This document shows, piece by piece, positions 1-14,700 of a stretch of 64,000 nucleotides of DNA. The notes under the pieces were generated by a model. The model was not told where the DNA came from. It searched no databases and worked only from the letters and a program-made list of their open reading frames with translations. Each line of letters begins with the position of its first letter. Positions within the stretch are counted from its first letter, which is position 1. Source of the DNA: Certhia americana (Eukaryota; Chordata; Aves; Passeriformes; Certhiidae); contig CM031878.1 of assembly GCA_018697195.1 (NCBI GenBank), positions 6,788,022 to 6,852,021 of the forward strand, in the 5' to 3' direction. The position numbers and the translations under genes are program-made.

Positions 1-1616
1 TGTCTAAGGAATTAATGTCCATGTGCAGACAAATGGAAAATGCCTAAATGTTCCAGAAGGAGATTAAGGCTGAGTCTGAAATGAAAATACAGGAAGACAA
101 AAGCAGCAGTAACTTGGAAGAACCATTGTCAGATAGGTTCTTGAAAGTTACAAAATGATGCAATTTGACATAAGCAGGTTTAATACCACATCTTTAGGAA
201 AGGGACTTCAAAAGCAATATTGGATGCAGAGTCTGAAGCTCCGATTCTTTGTGAGCAAAAGGGTGTTTCTACAGACTATTGCAGGCTGTCCTAACTGGCA
301 GTAGAACTCATCTTCACATATTTTTAATGAAGTCCTAGTCCTTCTGCCTTCAATGAAGGCAAAAATTTTCTCCCAGATCTTTACTGTGCAAGCTCAGCAA
401 TTAAGACAAAAAAAAAAAAAAAAAAACCCAAAGGAAAACACAAGTGATAAAGACATCTGAATTTTAAACATAGTCCTACTACAACCTTCCTTTAATATGT
501 TGAACAAATTCTCAAATTTCTACTTCATTTTCATGAAGATGAGATGGCAGCAATACATTTTTACTCACAGAATGAGGACAGAATTATGAGCATTTGCAAA
601 CCACTGATCTCCCAGAACGAAAGGACCTAGATTAGCACAACACATTTTATCAGTCCTTAGAACAAGCTGATTTTAAGTGAACAGCAGCATTATGTAAATC
701 AGTTACGAGAAAGAAATTAGAAGAAGATTCCAATACAGTCAAAAGGTTTGAGTAAATACAAAGTTTAGTACAGATATACACCCCTTGGCTCCATAGACAC
801 ATTTTCTGTTTGCACACACAAAATGGAAGCTACTGCATTTCCTAATTATATTGCAGAAGATGACCATTCCATGAATTTCCAGCTACATTATTTCAATTCA
901 GTAACCCTGTATGTTCTCATAAAGCCTGAAACATTTATATAGCAATACAAACACACATCCTCTAATTTTATAAACACTCAAATAAAAAAACCATGATGCA
1001 TACAAATCCAAGTTTCAGGCTATTTTTAGAATTGACCTCAAAGTACAAAAAACACCTGAAATTTCCCTCGTCCTCAACAATACCATCCCTCCTTCTTTGC
1101 CATTCATAAGACACGCCATCGTTTCGCAGTTTGTGCAGAGTTTTACACAATACTATTACAAGCTGAAAAATTCTTAGAATTGTTAAAGTTTGTGTACTCT
1201 CAATCTCAAAGTAGATTGCATAGTGTTGTGCCCAGAAAGTAAAGTATTCATCAGGTTGTTCTTATGGTTTGTCTTCTGAAGAAACAAAAATTTGCATGGG
1301 AAAGAATATAAAATGCTAGGTACAGCTTAATATTCATAATTTCATGTTTATGCATGCTTATCCAGATCGCAAAAATAAAGTGATAGCAAAAGATAAAATA
1401 GTTTGACCTGCATAACCAGGGCAGAGATGAGAAAAGGTCTATTTTCAGGATGGTCCCATGGAAATTATTAAAACTAGTTACAGAAATTAAAGATGTGTGA
1501 AGGTGCCTTTCTGGGATGACAAGCCTAAAATTATTGCCTAGACAAGCAATAATGACAGGCCTAGAATTATAGTTTTAGAACAGAAATTCTTCTATATTCT
1601 CAAGCATTTCTGTGAG
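1..1616. other. Non-coding stretch at left edge
   Basis: No convincing coding exon was seen here. It is AT-rich and holds a 19-base poly(A) run at 408-426. If the candidate terminal exon just to its right is real, this stretch would include that transcript's 3' UTR. Possible ATTAAA signals on the minus strand lie near 324-329 and 491-496, but none is decisive. Confidence 0.5.
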
Positions 1617-1715
1617 CTACACTGAAGTGGCCTCTTTCAGGACACTGAATATCTTCTCTGGGGCTCCTACGACAATAATGTAAGGGTTGTCAACTTCACT
1701 GAAATGTATCAAAAT
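1617..1715 (-). CDS. Candidate terminal coding exon, unassigned
   Basis: On the minus strand a good acceptor (TTTCTTTGTCTTAG) is followed by 32 open codons and a TAG stop at 1619-1617. The peptide begins ILIHFSEVDNPY and ends KEATSV, which fits a class I PDZ-binding tail by pattern only. It joins in phase 0 to the candidate exon at 5559-5600. I do not recognise the protein. It could be a late exon of the same-strand hinderin gene, a nested gene, or a chance ORF with splice-like ends. Confidence 0.4.
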   Translation of the reverse strand: MLIHFSEVDNPYIIVVGAPEKIFSVLKEATSV

Positions 1716-4700
1716 CTAAGACAAAGAAAGTAACATTACTCACAAGAAGAAAGTAAAAAGCAGCAAGGCATGCAAAAATTCAGAGTTCTATACAAACATT
1801 ACTCCAGCCATACCACATATTCTGCATGACTTAAAACATCATTTACTAAAACCAGTAAAATAAAACCATGTGTAACTGAAAAAGCAAATACTTCAAAAAC
1901 CTACAATGAACTTACTAACACCACATATGCAAAAAGCTCACTAAAACCTACTGTAAAATTCCTAGACAGGTTTCACTAACAATCCCCCCACACTTGGGGT
2001 ATTTTGGCTCATGTTACTGCATATTAAGGTGAAGAAGCAACTACTCATGCTCCTTCTCACATCTCTCATTAGCTGTAATTAACATATCCGTACTTCACAT
2101 ATCCTGTCTCAAACTGTCATATGTTCTCTTAAAAGAAATTTTAACTCCTAGGGCCTCTAATAGAAGTCATGGCAACCTGGGAAACATAAGCCATAATTCT
2201 TCTCCTGCCCTTTTTGCCTTTATATTCAAGAGACTGGCTGGCTCTTTAATTGGGAACCTTAACTTAAACAAGGAGATGCATGCAATGAAGCAGTATAAAT
2301 CAACACCATCTCAATTTCTGTGCTCATGCCATAGCCATAACTGAATGCAGCACTCTTACAGAGAGCACAGAAATCTTTCGAATACCACCAAAAAACCATA
2401 CAAGTCAAGCTTTTGCACTTTTTAACAGGAACAGCTGCAAATATGCTTCAGACTGGCATTTAAAGGAAACCTAAGATGGTAACTTGAACTGTGGCTCTTC
2501 TTTTTCCACAACCAAAAACTTGTGCAAGTTTACTTTTTAAGACATAGCATGTATCTGCCCTCTTACATTCAGTCCCACTTACCGATCTCTACCTTTCCCA
2601 TCACAAAACCCAAAATTCCATTTGTGATCTACAGAAATTCAAGACTGGGAATTCATGAGGCTGATTACCAGAGAAAGGGCACCTTTAAATGAAGAGAAAG
2701 TTGTATTTGGCATAACAGCTCCTCAGCCCATGACTGTTGGTTTCACCTTCCCATCATGAATTGCTAATACCATGCAAATAAAAATACACACACCACTGCA
2801 ACCTGACAGTATTTTGCTTACACATGCACACAATTAAACAGAAACAACATAGTTACTAGAACATGAACTTCTTTCATAGATTATCTTCTAAATTAGTAAC
2901 ATTAATATTCGATCTTTATTATGGTAGTCCTGTAATATGACTTGAAACAGGTCCCAACACATCTATTAACAAGTGAATACAGATCCCTTCTATGCCCATA
3001 AATGTTTATTATAGGATCTCAGTTCTGGTCAAACAACATCTTTAGACTGAATTTTTTGCCTAATTAGGGAAAGATAAACCTATTTTACTTATGAAGGACA
3101 GATCTGCCATTTGAATGCATTTCTGTAATACAAGCATGGAAGCTAGAGAAATATAAAATAGTATGAGAACTGCATTACATTCACATAAAGGGTAGTTTAA
3201 TAATTCAAGGTTTATTTGGAGGTTTGTTTGCAACTGTAGGAAAGGTCAGACCTTATATGAATAAGGTATTAAGGTTTGCACATAAAGTCTAAGGTAAGGA
3301 TAAAGTAAAAAGGCTTGTTTACCATACAGTTGCTCAGTGCTGTAGACAGCTAACATTTTTAAAACCAAGGGACTGATAACAGCATGGATTACTGAAAAGA
3401 TTCTGCATAGAGATCAGCACACATGCATCAAGAGTTCAACTGAAAAATCACAAAATCTGTTAACAAGCAGATTGTGGGATTGAAGTTTTACTGTTTTAAG
3501 AGATATGTAGCTTAGAGTTACACTCAACATCTTTATTTTAAATTTCTCATTGCTCTTCCTTGCACTTCTTGGATTTAATACTTTACAAGACAGACTCTCA
3601 TGCTTTTGTATAAAACGCTTCCCACACTGTTTAGTGGCAGTCAGATACAACAAATTGTCAAGTTTGGACCTGGCATGCGCTGTTCAGAAAAGGAACTGCA
3701 TTGTTATCATAATAATAATAAGTACCTACTTTGGGCATCCATAACTGGACACAGAGATAGCTGTATCCAAGAGGATGTGGAAATACATCCTACTGCTCTG
3801 GGACTGCTAGCTAAATATTTGAACACATACCTGTGCGTTTTCAAATATGCACATGTTTTCACATTAAATAAACTCAAACCAACTCTTACAAAAACACTTC
3901 CTCAAAGAAGATAGTGGGATGCTAAAAATACTAAGTCTAGTAGCAGCAGGAACAAAGACATAACTTACTAGTAGCCAACAGAAAACAATAGTATTCCACA
4001 ATTGCAGAAAACACAAAAAGCATGTTTCAGGAAAAGCAAACTTTGGGATCATACAGAAATGCCTCTACATCACCTACACTACCTTGAAAGAAAACAAACA
4101 CAGAAATTTCTAAGCTCGAGAAATAATTATTTCTGGTTTTCTAACGAAAGCGTCACTGATCAAATTCACAGAAGTCTTAGTAGCATAAAAATAATTTAAT
4201 TTTATTCATTTGTTTTTGCCTCTTGATCTAAGAACTGACTGCTTCTCCTGCAAAGCCCTATATCCTCTCTGCATCATCCTCAGGTGTCTCCTGGTAGGAA
4301 CAGCAGCACCACAAGCCAGCAGAAGGGACTGCAGCACAGCAGTCAAGGCAGTTCAGCTGCAGGTAGGAACACCCTGACAATCTGCAGTATCTCCACCCCT
4401 CTTTCAGATCTGAGGGAGAAGCAGAGGACCCCCACGCTGGCTCAGCCAACAGCCAGGCTGCAGAGCAGGTGCTTTCAGAACAGTCACATCAACACAATGC
4501 AAATGCAGCACAGGGCAGGCATCATCAGTGCAAGCTGCACATCCATCAGGAAGGATTTAACCAGTCTGCACCTACTTTAAGCAAGAAGCTGCAATTATTT
4601 TATCCTATGGTTTCCTTTACTTACTCGCACTTTCACATCATCATGATTTTGTTCTGCTGTTTAAACATGATTCATACCCTCAATTTAACTTTGATTCATA

Positions 4701-5188
4701 GTTTCGAATAACATCAGTCCATTGTCCAAACACTGCAAGGGGATATTAAACAAGCTTAGATGGTCTGGGGAATTTTCCCACCAACATTAAACACAGAATA
4801 ATTGGTTGCCATAATATTGGTTTAGATAACAGTTTCAGATAAACAAAGTATAACTGTGATGTCCCTGCTCTGAACCAAGAAAATTAAAAATAAATTCAAC
4901 AACTGTTGGACAATATTGCAAAACCTTTTATTATTAAGACACATAAGTGGTTATAGCTTATTCCAAAGAATTGTTAGCCAGTTTCAAATTATATAAGAGG
5001 AGAAAAACAATCACAAATAAAAAATTTGAGTTTTATGAGTGGGTACTGGCCACAGCTCAATGTAAAGCTCTATTGTCTTTGTCCAGACTCTGTAAGCTTG
5101 CTTACTAGCTGCAAAATATCACCCTCAGGAGCTTAGGTTAAATTGTCACTGGTTTGGAAATGCAGGCATCTGGTAATCACAAACACAC

Positions 5189-5268
<80 letters not shown>

Positions 5269-5558
5269 TAAACTGCCTAAGAGGTACCTAAGTTAGTTTT
5301 GAACTCTTCATAATGATACACTTCTCTGTAGAGCAGAGAATGCCCTAAAAATGAAGTGCTGAGCAGATGGCTTTTTTAAAGTGTGATTTAAATATGTGGC
5401 ACATGCATGACATGTGCCTTTCCTTGATTTTCCAGACACTAATTGTTAAATAAGACTTCTAAAGTATGCATAAATGCATGGAATTCAATAATCAGTCAAG
5501 TATTTAGACACAAAAGAGAAGTCAGCAGAATTTTATGGATAGACAAAAATTAACTTAC
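1716..5558. other. Intron-like sequence without a recognised gene
   Basis: AT-rich non-coding sequence between two candidate minus-strand exons. A locally GC-richer patch around 4230-4560 is open on both strands, but shows no domain and no convincing splice pair. The compound TA/CA repeat at 5190-5262 is listed separately. Confidence 0.5.
5190..5262. repeat. Compound microsatellite (TA)n(CA)n(TA)n
   Basis: A run of TA dinucleotides changes to about 15 CA units and then to a second, longer TA run. The TA arms are self-complementary and the CA core is alternating purine-pyrimidine. It is a likely length-polymorphic locus. Confidence 0.95.
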
Positions 5559-5600
5559 CAAAACTAGAGTATATTCTGTGCTAAAAACATAGTCAGCACT
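5559..5600 (-). CDS. Candidate 42-nt coding exon, unassigned
   Basis: On the minus strand a very strong acceptor (a long T run then CAG) precedes 14 open codons (SADYVFSTEYTLVL), followed by a GTAAGT donor. The length is a multiple of three and both phases are 0, so it joins directly to the exon at 1617-1715. The splice signals are strong but the exon is short. Gene identity is unknown. Confidence 0.35.
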
Positions 5601-8600
5601 CTGAAAAAAAAAAAAAATTAGAATAATACAAGTGCTTGTGCACATACACAGAGACACAAAGGAAATTGTTTCCATTTTCACACCTAAAAGCATAAATATC
5701 CCTTAGAATTGTAACATTTCCCTTATGAAATCTGAGCATTAATAGGCAGGGATTTTTATGATAACTGTTTTCTCCTATTTATAGAGGATCTAACTCTTTG
5801 CCCCAACAGCCTGATACCTCTTTTTTATTGTCTGTACTGAATATGCAGTTCCCTTTCATCTACCTCTGTATCTTGGGTTTACCAGTCCCTTTTCTTTGCC
5901 AGTGCTCCTTATTCCTAGCAGTCTCCCCAGCACATTACCATCAATAATTTTGGAATATACATTCCTGCACACACTGATTCCAAATACAGCAAGCATACAT
6001 ACTCCATACTTGCATATATATCATTAGGAGACTTCCAGGACCTTATCCTGTCAAACCTTATTAAAGTGACATTTTTAAGGCTGACATTCCATTTTCTCTA
6101 AGCTTGTTTTGAGCAGACATTTAGTAGAAACCTCCCCCCATTCAGGGTTTTAATCAAGAGAGAAAATTAGGAAAAAGTTAAGTCTGCTATCTAGGAAAAA
6201 GATCTATTAGGTCTTGTCTGGACTAGAGAAATGTATTCTTCTAAGAATCAATTTAGTCTTTGCAATGCACTTGTAAAATGTCACACGTTCACACAGAGAA
6301 AGCTTTGCAGATCCTGTTAAAACTAGTTTCATTAACTCTAAATGCTATTTCAGTTGGGCTGAATTAATGGCAGCTAAGTTAAAGGTTTACTGGCATTGTA
6401 GTTAATGCCGATCAAAGAACCTACCCATCACTTTCCCCACAATATACTCATGGCCCTTTGAAATCTGCCCCACTTCACCATTTCTGCAACCCTTACCACA
6501 GATCTGTGTGGGATGGGTACCCAAACTGCAGTGCATTTCACAAAACACAACTGAGGACAGAGGAAACCTGTTTGACAGTTTGAAAAGCTTATCAGCAGTG
6601 GACACAGCAGAGCTTAATTTGCTAAGTGAGAGACAATTCAAATTTCTAAACAAAAGCTTACAGCTGTGGCAAAGCCTCCAAATCAGAATGAAAAGCTAAA
6701 CTTAAATTCAGGCTATCAGTACAAAGAACTAGCAGCCAGAGAGAAAGACAGTGATCCATCCTCTGCTGAAAAAGAAAGGGATGCCTAGAGACCTCTTTCA
6801 GGTGTTTTTTCCTAATATATGCTGCTAACAACAACAACTTTCTATCAAAATCATGTTTTAAACAGAAGAAAACTAACATGCTAAAATTTAAGAAAATCCT
6901 CCCTTTTTCAAAGAAGACAATATTTTCATTTTGCATCAGATGTTTGGTTGTTTGTCGAAGTTTTCTTTTATCACAAATTGTCATGTTTTGCTCATTATGA
7001 AAAAAAAAAACCAACTTTTTTTTTTTCAGCGGTAGCTGAAGGTCTAATTGGATGACTGATTCAGTATTGATACACCATGTATGTTGCAATGACAGACTGA
7101 CAGAATTTCAAAAAACAAACAAATCACTTCCATTATGTCAGAGCACAATCATCAGAACAGCAGGATCACAACACAAGTCTCTCACTATGTCATGAAAGAA
7201 CATAAAACCAAAACATGGCATCTTTGAATTTGTTTGAAATACATTTTAGTGAAGCAAAAAAACATTTCAAAGTATTAGCAATGCCTGCAAAATAGAAATT
7301 TAAAATGCTGACCAGCTCTACATGAAAAAAAATTGTTCCTTGTCTTTAATACACTTAATTTTCAAAGCCTGTTTAAGAACAACTACTATATAAGCCAAAA
7401 TTCTGATGGAAGAGATTTCTATTCATAATCTAAGAAATAACTGGAAAAGAAAGAATAAAATATATAAGATGCTAGAAGTTGTTTTCCTTTCTAGACAAGC
7501 TCTATCATAATAAAATGGTAGATCAATTAACAACAATTTCCTAGCACTGCACCAAGGCTGTCTAACCACTATAAATTCTGTTGTAATTTTTGCATATAAC
7601 AGTTTATTTCACCAAACCATTGTCTGTTCAAGGCTATAAAAACTGTGGGAGACTCCTCTTTTAAGTGAACCTTAATCAAAATTTGTTTTGAGCATTGCTG
7701 TGTTTTCCAAGTCTCCTAATGCATCCTTTTCACAGAGCAAGGCACATAGCACTGAACATTCTGCAGGACAAACTGCAGCAAAATTGACATTGTGGCAATA
7801 AAGGCTACATCTCTATTAAAATTACAGAACCAGGCACCAACTGAGTTTTAAATAAGATAAAGCACCACATGGCTATACTAGGAGTCTCATGTCTGCCAGC
7901 CTGTTCCCAGTTGACCAGGGTTCCGACAGATGATTTGGTATGCAAGTTCATTACTGAATCTGTCCACACTCTGTACCTTTCATACTGGAGTTCTGTCAGG
8001 CCAATGAAAACAACCTGACAAACATCCTGCAGTGCGACACCATCCCTCCATGTATCTGTTTTATTAATGCACATTCTGTACAGCGTAACATACAAAAATG
8101 TTACAGCAAATTATTCTCACATTATCAGACACTTATCTTGGCACTAGGCTCAATACTACTTTTGATTCTCAAATTGGCTTTGCAAACATGAAACTGTTAT
8201 GTGCACAGTCTATAACAAAAAAAAGTGGTTTGATGATGATGATGATTGTTCTAGAATAAAAGTTTACAAGCATGGAAAAACTATTGTCCATTACCCAGAT
8301 GACTTTTGAAGACTGACTCTGCTTGAGATAAAATTGAGATCAAAGAATTCTAAAGATGAACAACAAATTTTAACAAATTCAGGGAAAATATCTCTAATAC
8401 AATGAACTGGTACTACTAACTCAGTTTCTCCATTCTTTGTATATCCGTTACTACGTAATTGACAAAAAATGGGAAATGAGTAGGAGAAAAAAAGAAATAC
8501 TGCGTGCATTCACATAAATTTCTAGCTAAGTCTCCTCAGGAGAGGATGATTCCATGAGCTGCACTCATGATTTATGTTATGACTGGCAACTGCACTCCTT

Positions 8601-11600
8601 TCTGGACAGGTCAATGTTACAGGCACACAGGGCACTCTGAACACATCAGCTGCAGGCCCACCCAAAGCACTGGACCACAGATGCCACTGGGAGCAAAGCA
8701 GACAAGCCAAACACTGCCAAGGGCAAGAAGCAGGATTGAGCAAACTGGCCTCCAGCACATCTCTCCAAGGAGTTCACTACAGCTTAGACTGCATGGGCAG
8801 CATATGGGTCATCACTTACATCGTTTATTATTTAGGAAGGATATCCAGAAGTCCCAGAGATAACATATCCAGAAGCACAATGCTTTCAGAATGTGTGGAG
8901 TAAAAACTCCAAGATACCACCCCTAGTTCTCCTCATGTGATATAACAGCGTAATTGCAGTCCACAAGGGAGAGAGATGCATGTCCTCCATGCAGATACCC
9001 AAAGAAACTACAAAGCCTTGTGCTTCATACCATTATATACCATTATACCTCCCCTTGAAACTTCCTGCCTCCTCCTACATCCATACCGCTCCTGACTAAA
9101 AATCAACTTCAATGACAAGCAGACATGAAAAAATACTGTTAAATTCCAAAATATACAAAATACGACACAAAGCAACACAAAGTGAATCAACTTACAGCAA
9201 GCACACAACACAACCCTTTCAAACTACACAGCATTGAAAAATAGATTCACATGAAGGAACACACTTCAAAGACAGTTCGACTAATTATCTTCCAGGAAAA
9301 TTTGGAGAATATACTGAGCAGAAAGTCTCTTTCCTAGGAAATGAAGATTCACATCAACTAGCAAGCAGATCCAAAGAGTGAAAAGGAGTTAATGTATAAT
9401 CTCATATACTTTTCATGAGCCTTATAAACTTCTGGCAGATTTAGTAATCTTCCATAAGTCTACAGATTTCACAAGTCCTACTAAAATAAAATTCCTGACA
9501 TTGAAAGAAAAAGGAGGTAGAAGAACACCGTAAGCAATGCAGTATGGACAAAGGGGAGAGCGAGGGGGAAGAACCAGTCTTTATAACAGCTCACAAACAC
9601 TTTTTGGGCTGCTCTTGAGGCCAAAAGATATAAAAGACACTGAATCAGCATGCCCACAGTAATTTTATGTCAGAACTACAAGCTGCAGTGCAAAGCTCCT
9701 GCAATTCAAGTTACCCACACTTTACTTAATTTCAAGGACCAGCAGAAAATAGTAACTCATTCAGTAAGATATTAATTGCAGAGGTTTCCTTTCATATGTT
9801 TTCTATGAAATATGAGGTAAGAAACTATTTTAGTGTCTACAAAGAGCAATAGATATGGCAATGGTAAGAAGTGGCATACCATCCACAAAGGGACAGATGA
9901 AGACAAAGATGGAGCCCAAATAAACACCCAAGGACAGCATTTAGCAACTCTGAATTAATAATCAATTGTCCTGTAATTTCTGTCAAAATTATTTCAGCCA
10001 TGTTTATTTCCTCATGCACAGTGAAAACTCACAACATGAAAAGCAAATAAAATATAAATCTATTGCAGATGAAAGTATCAAGCCTCTGATTACTTTATTA
10101 TTGGTATTTAAAAGGTAAAAGTCGTAATATTGGGAAGTAAACCCTGACTTTACTGTGGGCAGCACTATTCACCGTTCTGAGACACCACTAGCTACAGATA
10201 ATGCAAATCCAGCTACACACTGCCTTTTTTCTGAAAATTTTAACCATTCACAACAGCTCAACATCCTTGAGCAACAAGCAAAACAATACCCACAATGGTA
10301 TGTCCCTAGCTGATAATAAAGCAAGGCTGAACAGAATTCCTAACAGGAAAAATTGAGGAGACACCTTTGCCATGGGGGAAGCCAAGAGGCATACTTAAAT
10401 CACACTGTAATTTGTCTGCTCAATGATCTCAGTTACTTTAGAGGATCAATCTTTAATTGTAACATACATGTGCATTTAATCTGACCTTTGGGGACTTTCT
10501 GTAACACCAATCAGAAGATTTTCAATCTAGCATTTGCAATCTAGCATTTGCAAGGATGAACTTCATCAAGACAACTTCTACAGGCAAGAAAAAGCAAACG
10601 AATCCCAGAACACTGCTGTTCTGACTTTGCTAAGCTTTCTGACCTTGCAGACATACAACCCTTCTCAGCACTGTTTCATTTCTAGCCTCAGTTTTCCAGC
10701 CTGTTCTAATCCAGAAGCCAAGACTTCCCATCATTCATACAACAAAAAGTGAAACTTCTCTCACTTCTTCCTTTGAGAGAGGGAATACCTATTGCTCTAA
10801 TCCCTCCTACATAAACATGAAAGAGAGGAAGATCTATTTAAGCAAAACACTGGCACAAGAACAAGCATGTTTAAGATAGCTGTGACTGTGTATAGCCTGG
10901 AAATTAGGAGGTGTCATAAAAAAAATCAGAAGCTCTTCTAAAACAATGATCCTTAAAAAACAGCAGAGAAAAGAACTAACAAATGAACCAACACAGATAT
11001 TTAAAGCTTTAGGAAGAGAAACATGTTAAGAGAATTGTTTTAAAGAGTCACGTTTCTGATAGTCATCTGTTCTCCTGGCAGATGAGCCAGGAGAATCTCC
11101 AATGCATTCAATGTCCAGTCAGAACAATGCAATTATATTGTTTTTAAAATCTTTGCACTGTCCTGTAGTTGTTTCCACAAAGACAAGTGTAATACAGTAG
11201 CATGAGCCATGCCAAGGCAAGAGAAGTTCAATATGAACAGTTCATTAAAATCAACTGGGATTCACGGGTTGTGTGCGCACCAGAGTAGATGGACACAGGA
11301 AATAAATCCCCAGATGGCTTTCAGGGGAAACCACCAGCCTTTCTGGGTTACCAAATCTAGCCCCACACTACCAGAGACAATACCAGGCAATCCTTCTCAT
11401 AATCAAATTTGGTCCTGAAGGCAAGTTCACTTGCTCCCATAACTTCTCTCTGCAGATAATTAGAAACGCATTTCTCATTTTTAATTTTCATCTCTTCATA
11501 GAAAAAATCTATGCAGTAGATTTACTAACAGGTTAAAGCAAGTAGTAATGGCAATTTAAATATGGTTATTTGGACTGAAACAGAGCAATAAGGCCTCACG

Positions 11601-11663
11601 GGACTTGTCCAGTTACTTGAAGTGACAGCTGGTCATTAAAGGCTGCACTCATTTGAGTCTTAC
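5601..11663. other. Intron-like sequence without a recognised gene
   Basis: AT-rich sequence with no recognised gene. Minus-strand ORFs such as 7805-8095 and 6658-7089 show no domain and no coherent splice pair. A GAT trinucleotide run lies at about 8231-8248. A 29-nt phase-compatible segment at 6497-6525 (acceptor TGCAG, donor GTAAGG) is discussed in the findings only. Confidence 0.45.
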
Positions 11664-11761
11664 CCTGCACCATTAAGAGATGCTGAATAACATCTTTAAA
11701 ATTATCTAAGGCTCTTTCATCAATGTGTCCAGCAATATTTATAGAAACTAAATATTTCTCC
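11664..11761 (-). CDS. Candidate 98-nt coding exon, unassigned
   Basis: On the minus strand, acceptor ATTATCTTCAG and donor GTAAGA bracket one nucleotide, 32 open codons and one leftover base. The peptide includes EKYLVSINIAGHIDERAL and then DNFKDVIQHLL, which has protein-like composition, but I do not recognise a family. It lies on the same strand as hinderin, yet its phase does not fit directly after hinderin exon 5, so an intermediate exon or a separate transcript would be needed. Confidence 0.4.
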
Positions 11762-14700
11762 CTGAAGATAATGAAATATGAAGAAATCCACACTGAAGAG
11801 TTAATGTATTATAAAGGTTATTAAAAATGCTTTGCTTGCATTTTTATATAATTACTAAAATTCTATTCTCTCAAGAAACTACTTGAAAGCAACACACTTG
11901 CTTCAGTATTCTGTTCTCTGCATGTAAACAAAATTAGACCTGCCAATCTTTGTGACCATAATACATTTTCTTTACCCCTTCTTTTATTTTTGCATTTTTG
12001 GAATAAGCCATATTCCAATCCTTCTCTTGACTCTTTCTGCACAATTTCAAAGTGTCATAGCTTAATGTGCACAAACATGCCAAAAACAACCTCTACAAGA
12101 CGATTACTAAATGTCCAAATTGCACTCTAAAAATTCATGTACAGGACTTCAGAAGACAGCAAGACGCCACTTGATTGTCAAAATACAAGATGAGTTTACA
12201 GAACTGCTAAGTGAGAGGGAAAAAGCATCATTTTTACTTAACAAGGACTTAAAATATGCAGAAGTCAAATGAAAAACCTTCACAATGGCATTTTCACATT
12301 TCCAAACAGTAACACCAAGTAATTCAGTTGGCAAACATGTAGCTTCATGTATCAAAATGTGCCAATCCATCAGAAATTAAATTGAACAGGGATAAGAAAA
12401 ATCCTGGCTGACTGCAAACTGCTGAAAGAAAAGAAGAACTGCTAAATCAATCATATTTGAACCTTCCTGGAGGTAGATGAACCCAGCAGCAAAGAAGAGT
12501 CTTGGCCTGGATGCTAAATTTAAGCTTAATCATGAGTTAGTGGTTTAAAATTATAGATTAGGATGCCATTACAGTATGCTCTATTCCCTCGCTGCATCTG
12601 CACTGGCACCTGGGCAAGACCCAGTCACTGTAAACAACACCTGGTCTCCTGGTTCACTCAGCCAGGACATTTTGAGAAAGTTTTGATAGCCACAATTGTT
12701 TTATTCCATTTTATTCTCACTACTTGGGATATACATCCTTCAGCTGACTCATTTTTTAAATCACTTCAGTACTTAAACTGTCACACTCGATGCATAATCT
12801 GACACCACAGAGTCATAGTTTGAATATTTCAGTTCTATTACTTTTAATTCTGTACTAGTTAATCATATTTTATTTAAAGGTAAAATGTTAATCTTCTGAT
12901 GTTAAAAATCATCATACGTTACCTTTTTATGGCCGCATATTAAAATAAGGATACTTGCCAATTACCTAGAGTCTTCTTTTCAGGATTTAAATGAGACATT
13001 GACAAGAGGTCAGCTCAGACTCTCTGCAGTACAACAGTCTGCTCTGCATGCCAGAGGTGCTCTCTTTAAATTTCCCAATACTTCACAGCTGAAATTAGCA
13101 CATCACACCAATTTGCTAGTCTACATTGGTGTGTCTATATTTCATTCTGAGTAAAAGGTGTACCAAAAAGCACCTGGCTCCAAAGTGTTTGCTATAAAAT
13201 GGATGTCCTCTTGCAAGCTCAAAACTCTGACAGAAATCCTTCAAAAATCCCATGGCTCTCTCTGACATAATGAAAACTAATTTTTTGTTCTTATTTTAAT
13301 ATTTCTCCTTCTCATAACTTAAAACACACCTCTATTCACACCACCAGAATGAGGTCTTAGACCACAAGCATTTCCCAGCAGGGATTTTTGTCTCCACACT
13401 TGTCTGCAAAGCAACTAGCAAATTGTTAATCATCTATAATTAAAGATACCATAAGCCCAGAACCCATCAGAATATCTCCAGTTTGTTCACGTTTGGCCCT
13501 TTATGCATAAAATACACCTTTTCATTACACTCCAAGCATGTTTTTCTACTTGGGTGCCCCCTCCCAACCTTCTTTTAAGACGTGACCAAGAAAGGCATGC
13601 ATGCATTTTTATGTATAAAACAATGAAAATGAAAACCTGTGTAATATACTTCTCTCAGTCTTTTCCTTGACCGTAAAATTTTTGGTTTTGTTTAAAATTT
13701 TCAGTGTGTCCATGAAATGCCATATCTGAGTAACACACTTACATTTAACCTTTCATGTCACACAAAGGTCAGCAAACAGTACCATGAATTTTTAAACAGG
13801 TGAGTAGGAGAGAAAACAGCAGAATTACGCAATGCCACATCTGGTAAGTCAGGAAAAGCAGAAAACTGAGCTTGAGATCCACTGGATTTCCAGGCTCATT
13901 CACATGGGTCATGTCTGGCCCATAAGCAACGCACTTGGTGTCTCAACAGTTACTTCTTCCTGTGACCACAACTGCATACCGCAGGTTGCACACACCTGCT
14001 CTACCTTTAGCACTCTACTTGCAATGGTAAGCAAGTTGTCCCAGGATAAAGTTCATACAGAACCAGATGCAACATACTAATTCCAATTTTAGAAGGGAGA
14101 AAAACAAATCTAAAGTGTGGTTTTTGTGGCGGTGCTGATCATAGTGATTTATTTTTAATCCATTGTTTTATTGGTCAGACTTACAATTGTTGGCAATGTT
14201 GCTCAGGTTTTTGGTGCTCTGCTTTCAGTGTTGACTTCAGTATAAGCATCAAAGCTCTGACAGGCATAAAACATAAAAAAAAGTCAACACTGTTCATACA
14301 ACAACTACCATCCAGACTTAGCTGGCAAGAGCACATATACCTCTGCCTGTCTGCAAAACGAAAAAAATATTTTAAGTGTAAGACTAAAAACCTGACAATG
14401 TACAACTCAAAATGCACTTCTGCTGACAGAGCCTAGCAGGAGAAACTGCTGCCTCCCTTAACCTGACAGCCTTGCTCTGCTGCCAGGTGAGCCAACCCAT
14501 GGACTACTGCCTGACCAGGCAGCTTGCTCTGTGAGACTCCATACTTTACACAGGTGACAAGCTCAAAGCTACAATTTTTATTTTAACATAATTGCATTGA
14601 ATTTTAGAAGACTCTCCCTCCTTCAGGCAGAGGACAGTCTCCCACTGTTCACAATGGAAGTGTCTGTTATTTGGAACATTTGGAAGCGACTAACAGGGGT

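Noticed and set aside
4284..4580. GC-richer patch open on both strands
   Set aside because: The Ser/Gln-rich translation shows no domain, and splice sites around it are unconvincing.
6658..7089. 143-codon minus-strand open frame
   Set aside because: Lys/Phe-rich translation of A/T runs, with no recognisable family.
7805..8095. 96-codon minus-strand open frame with possible internal splice sites
   Set aside because: No phase-compatible acceptor and donor pair gave a coherent exon, and no similarity was recognised.
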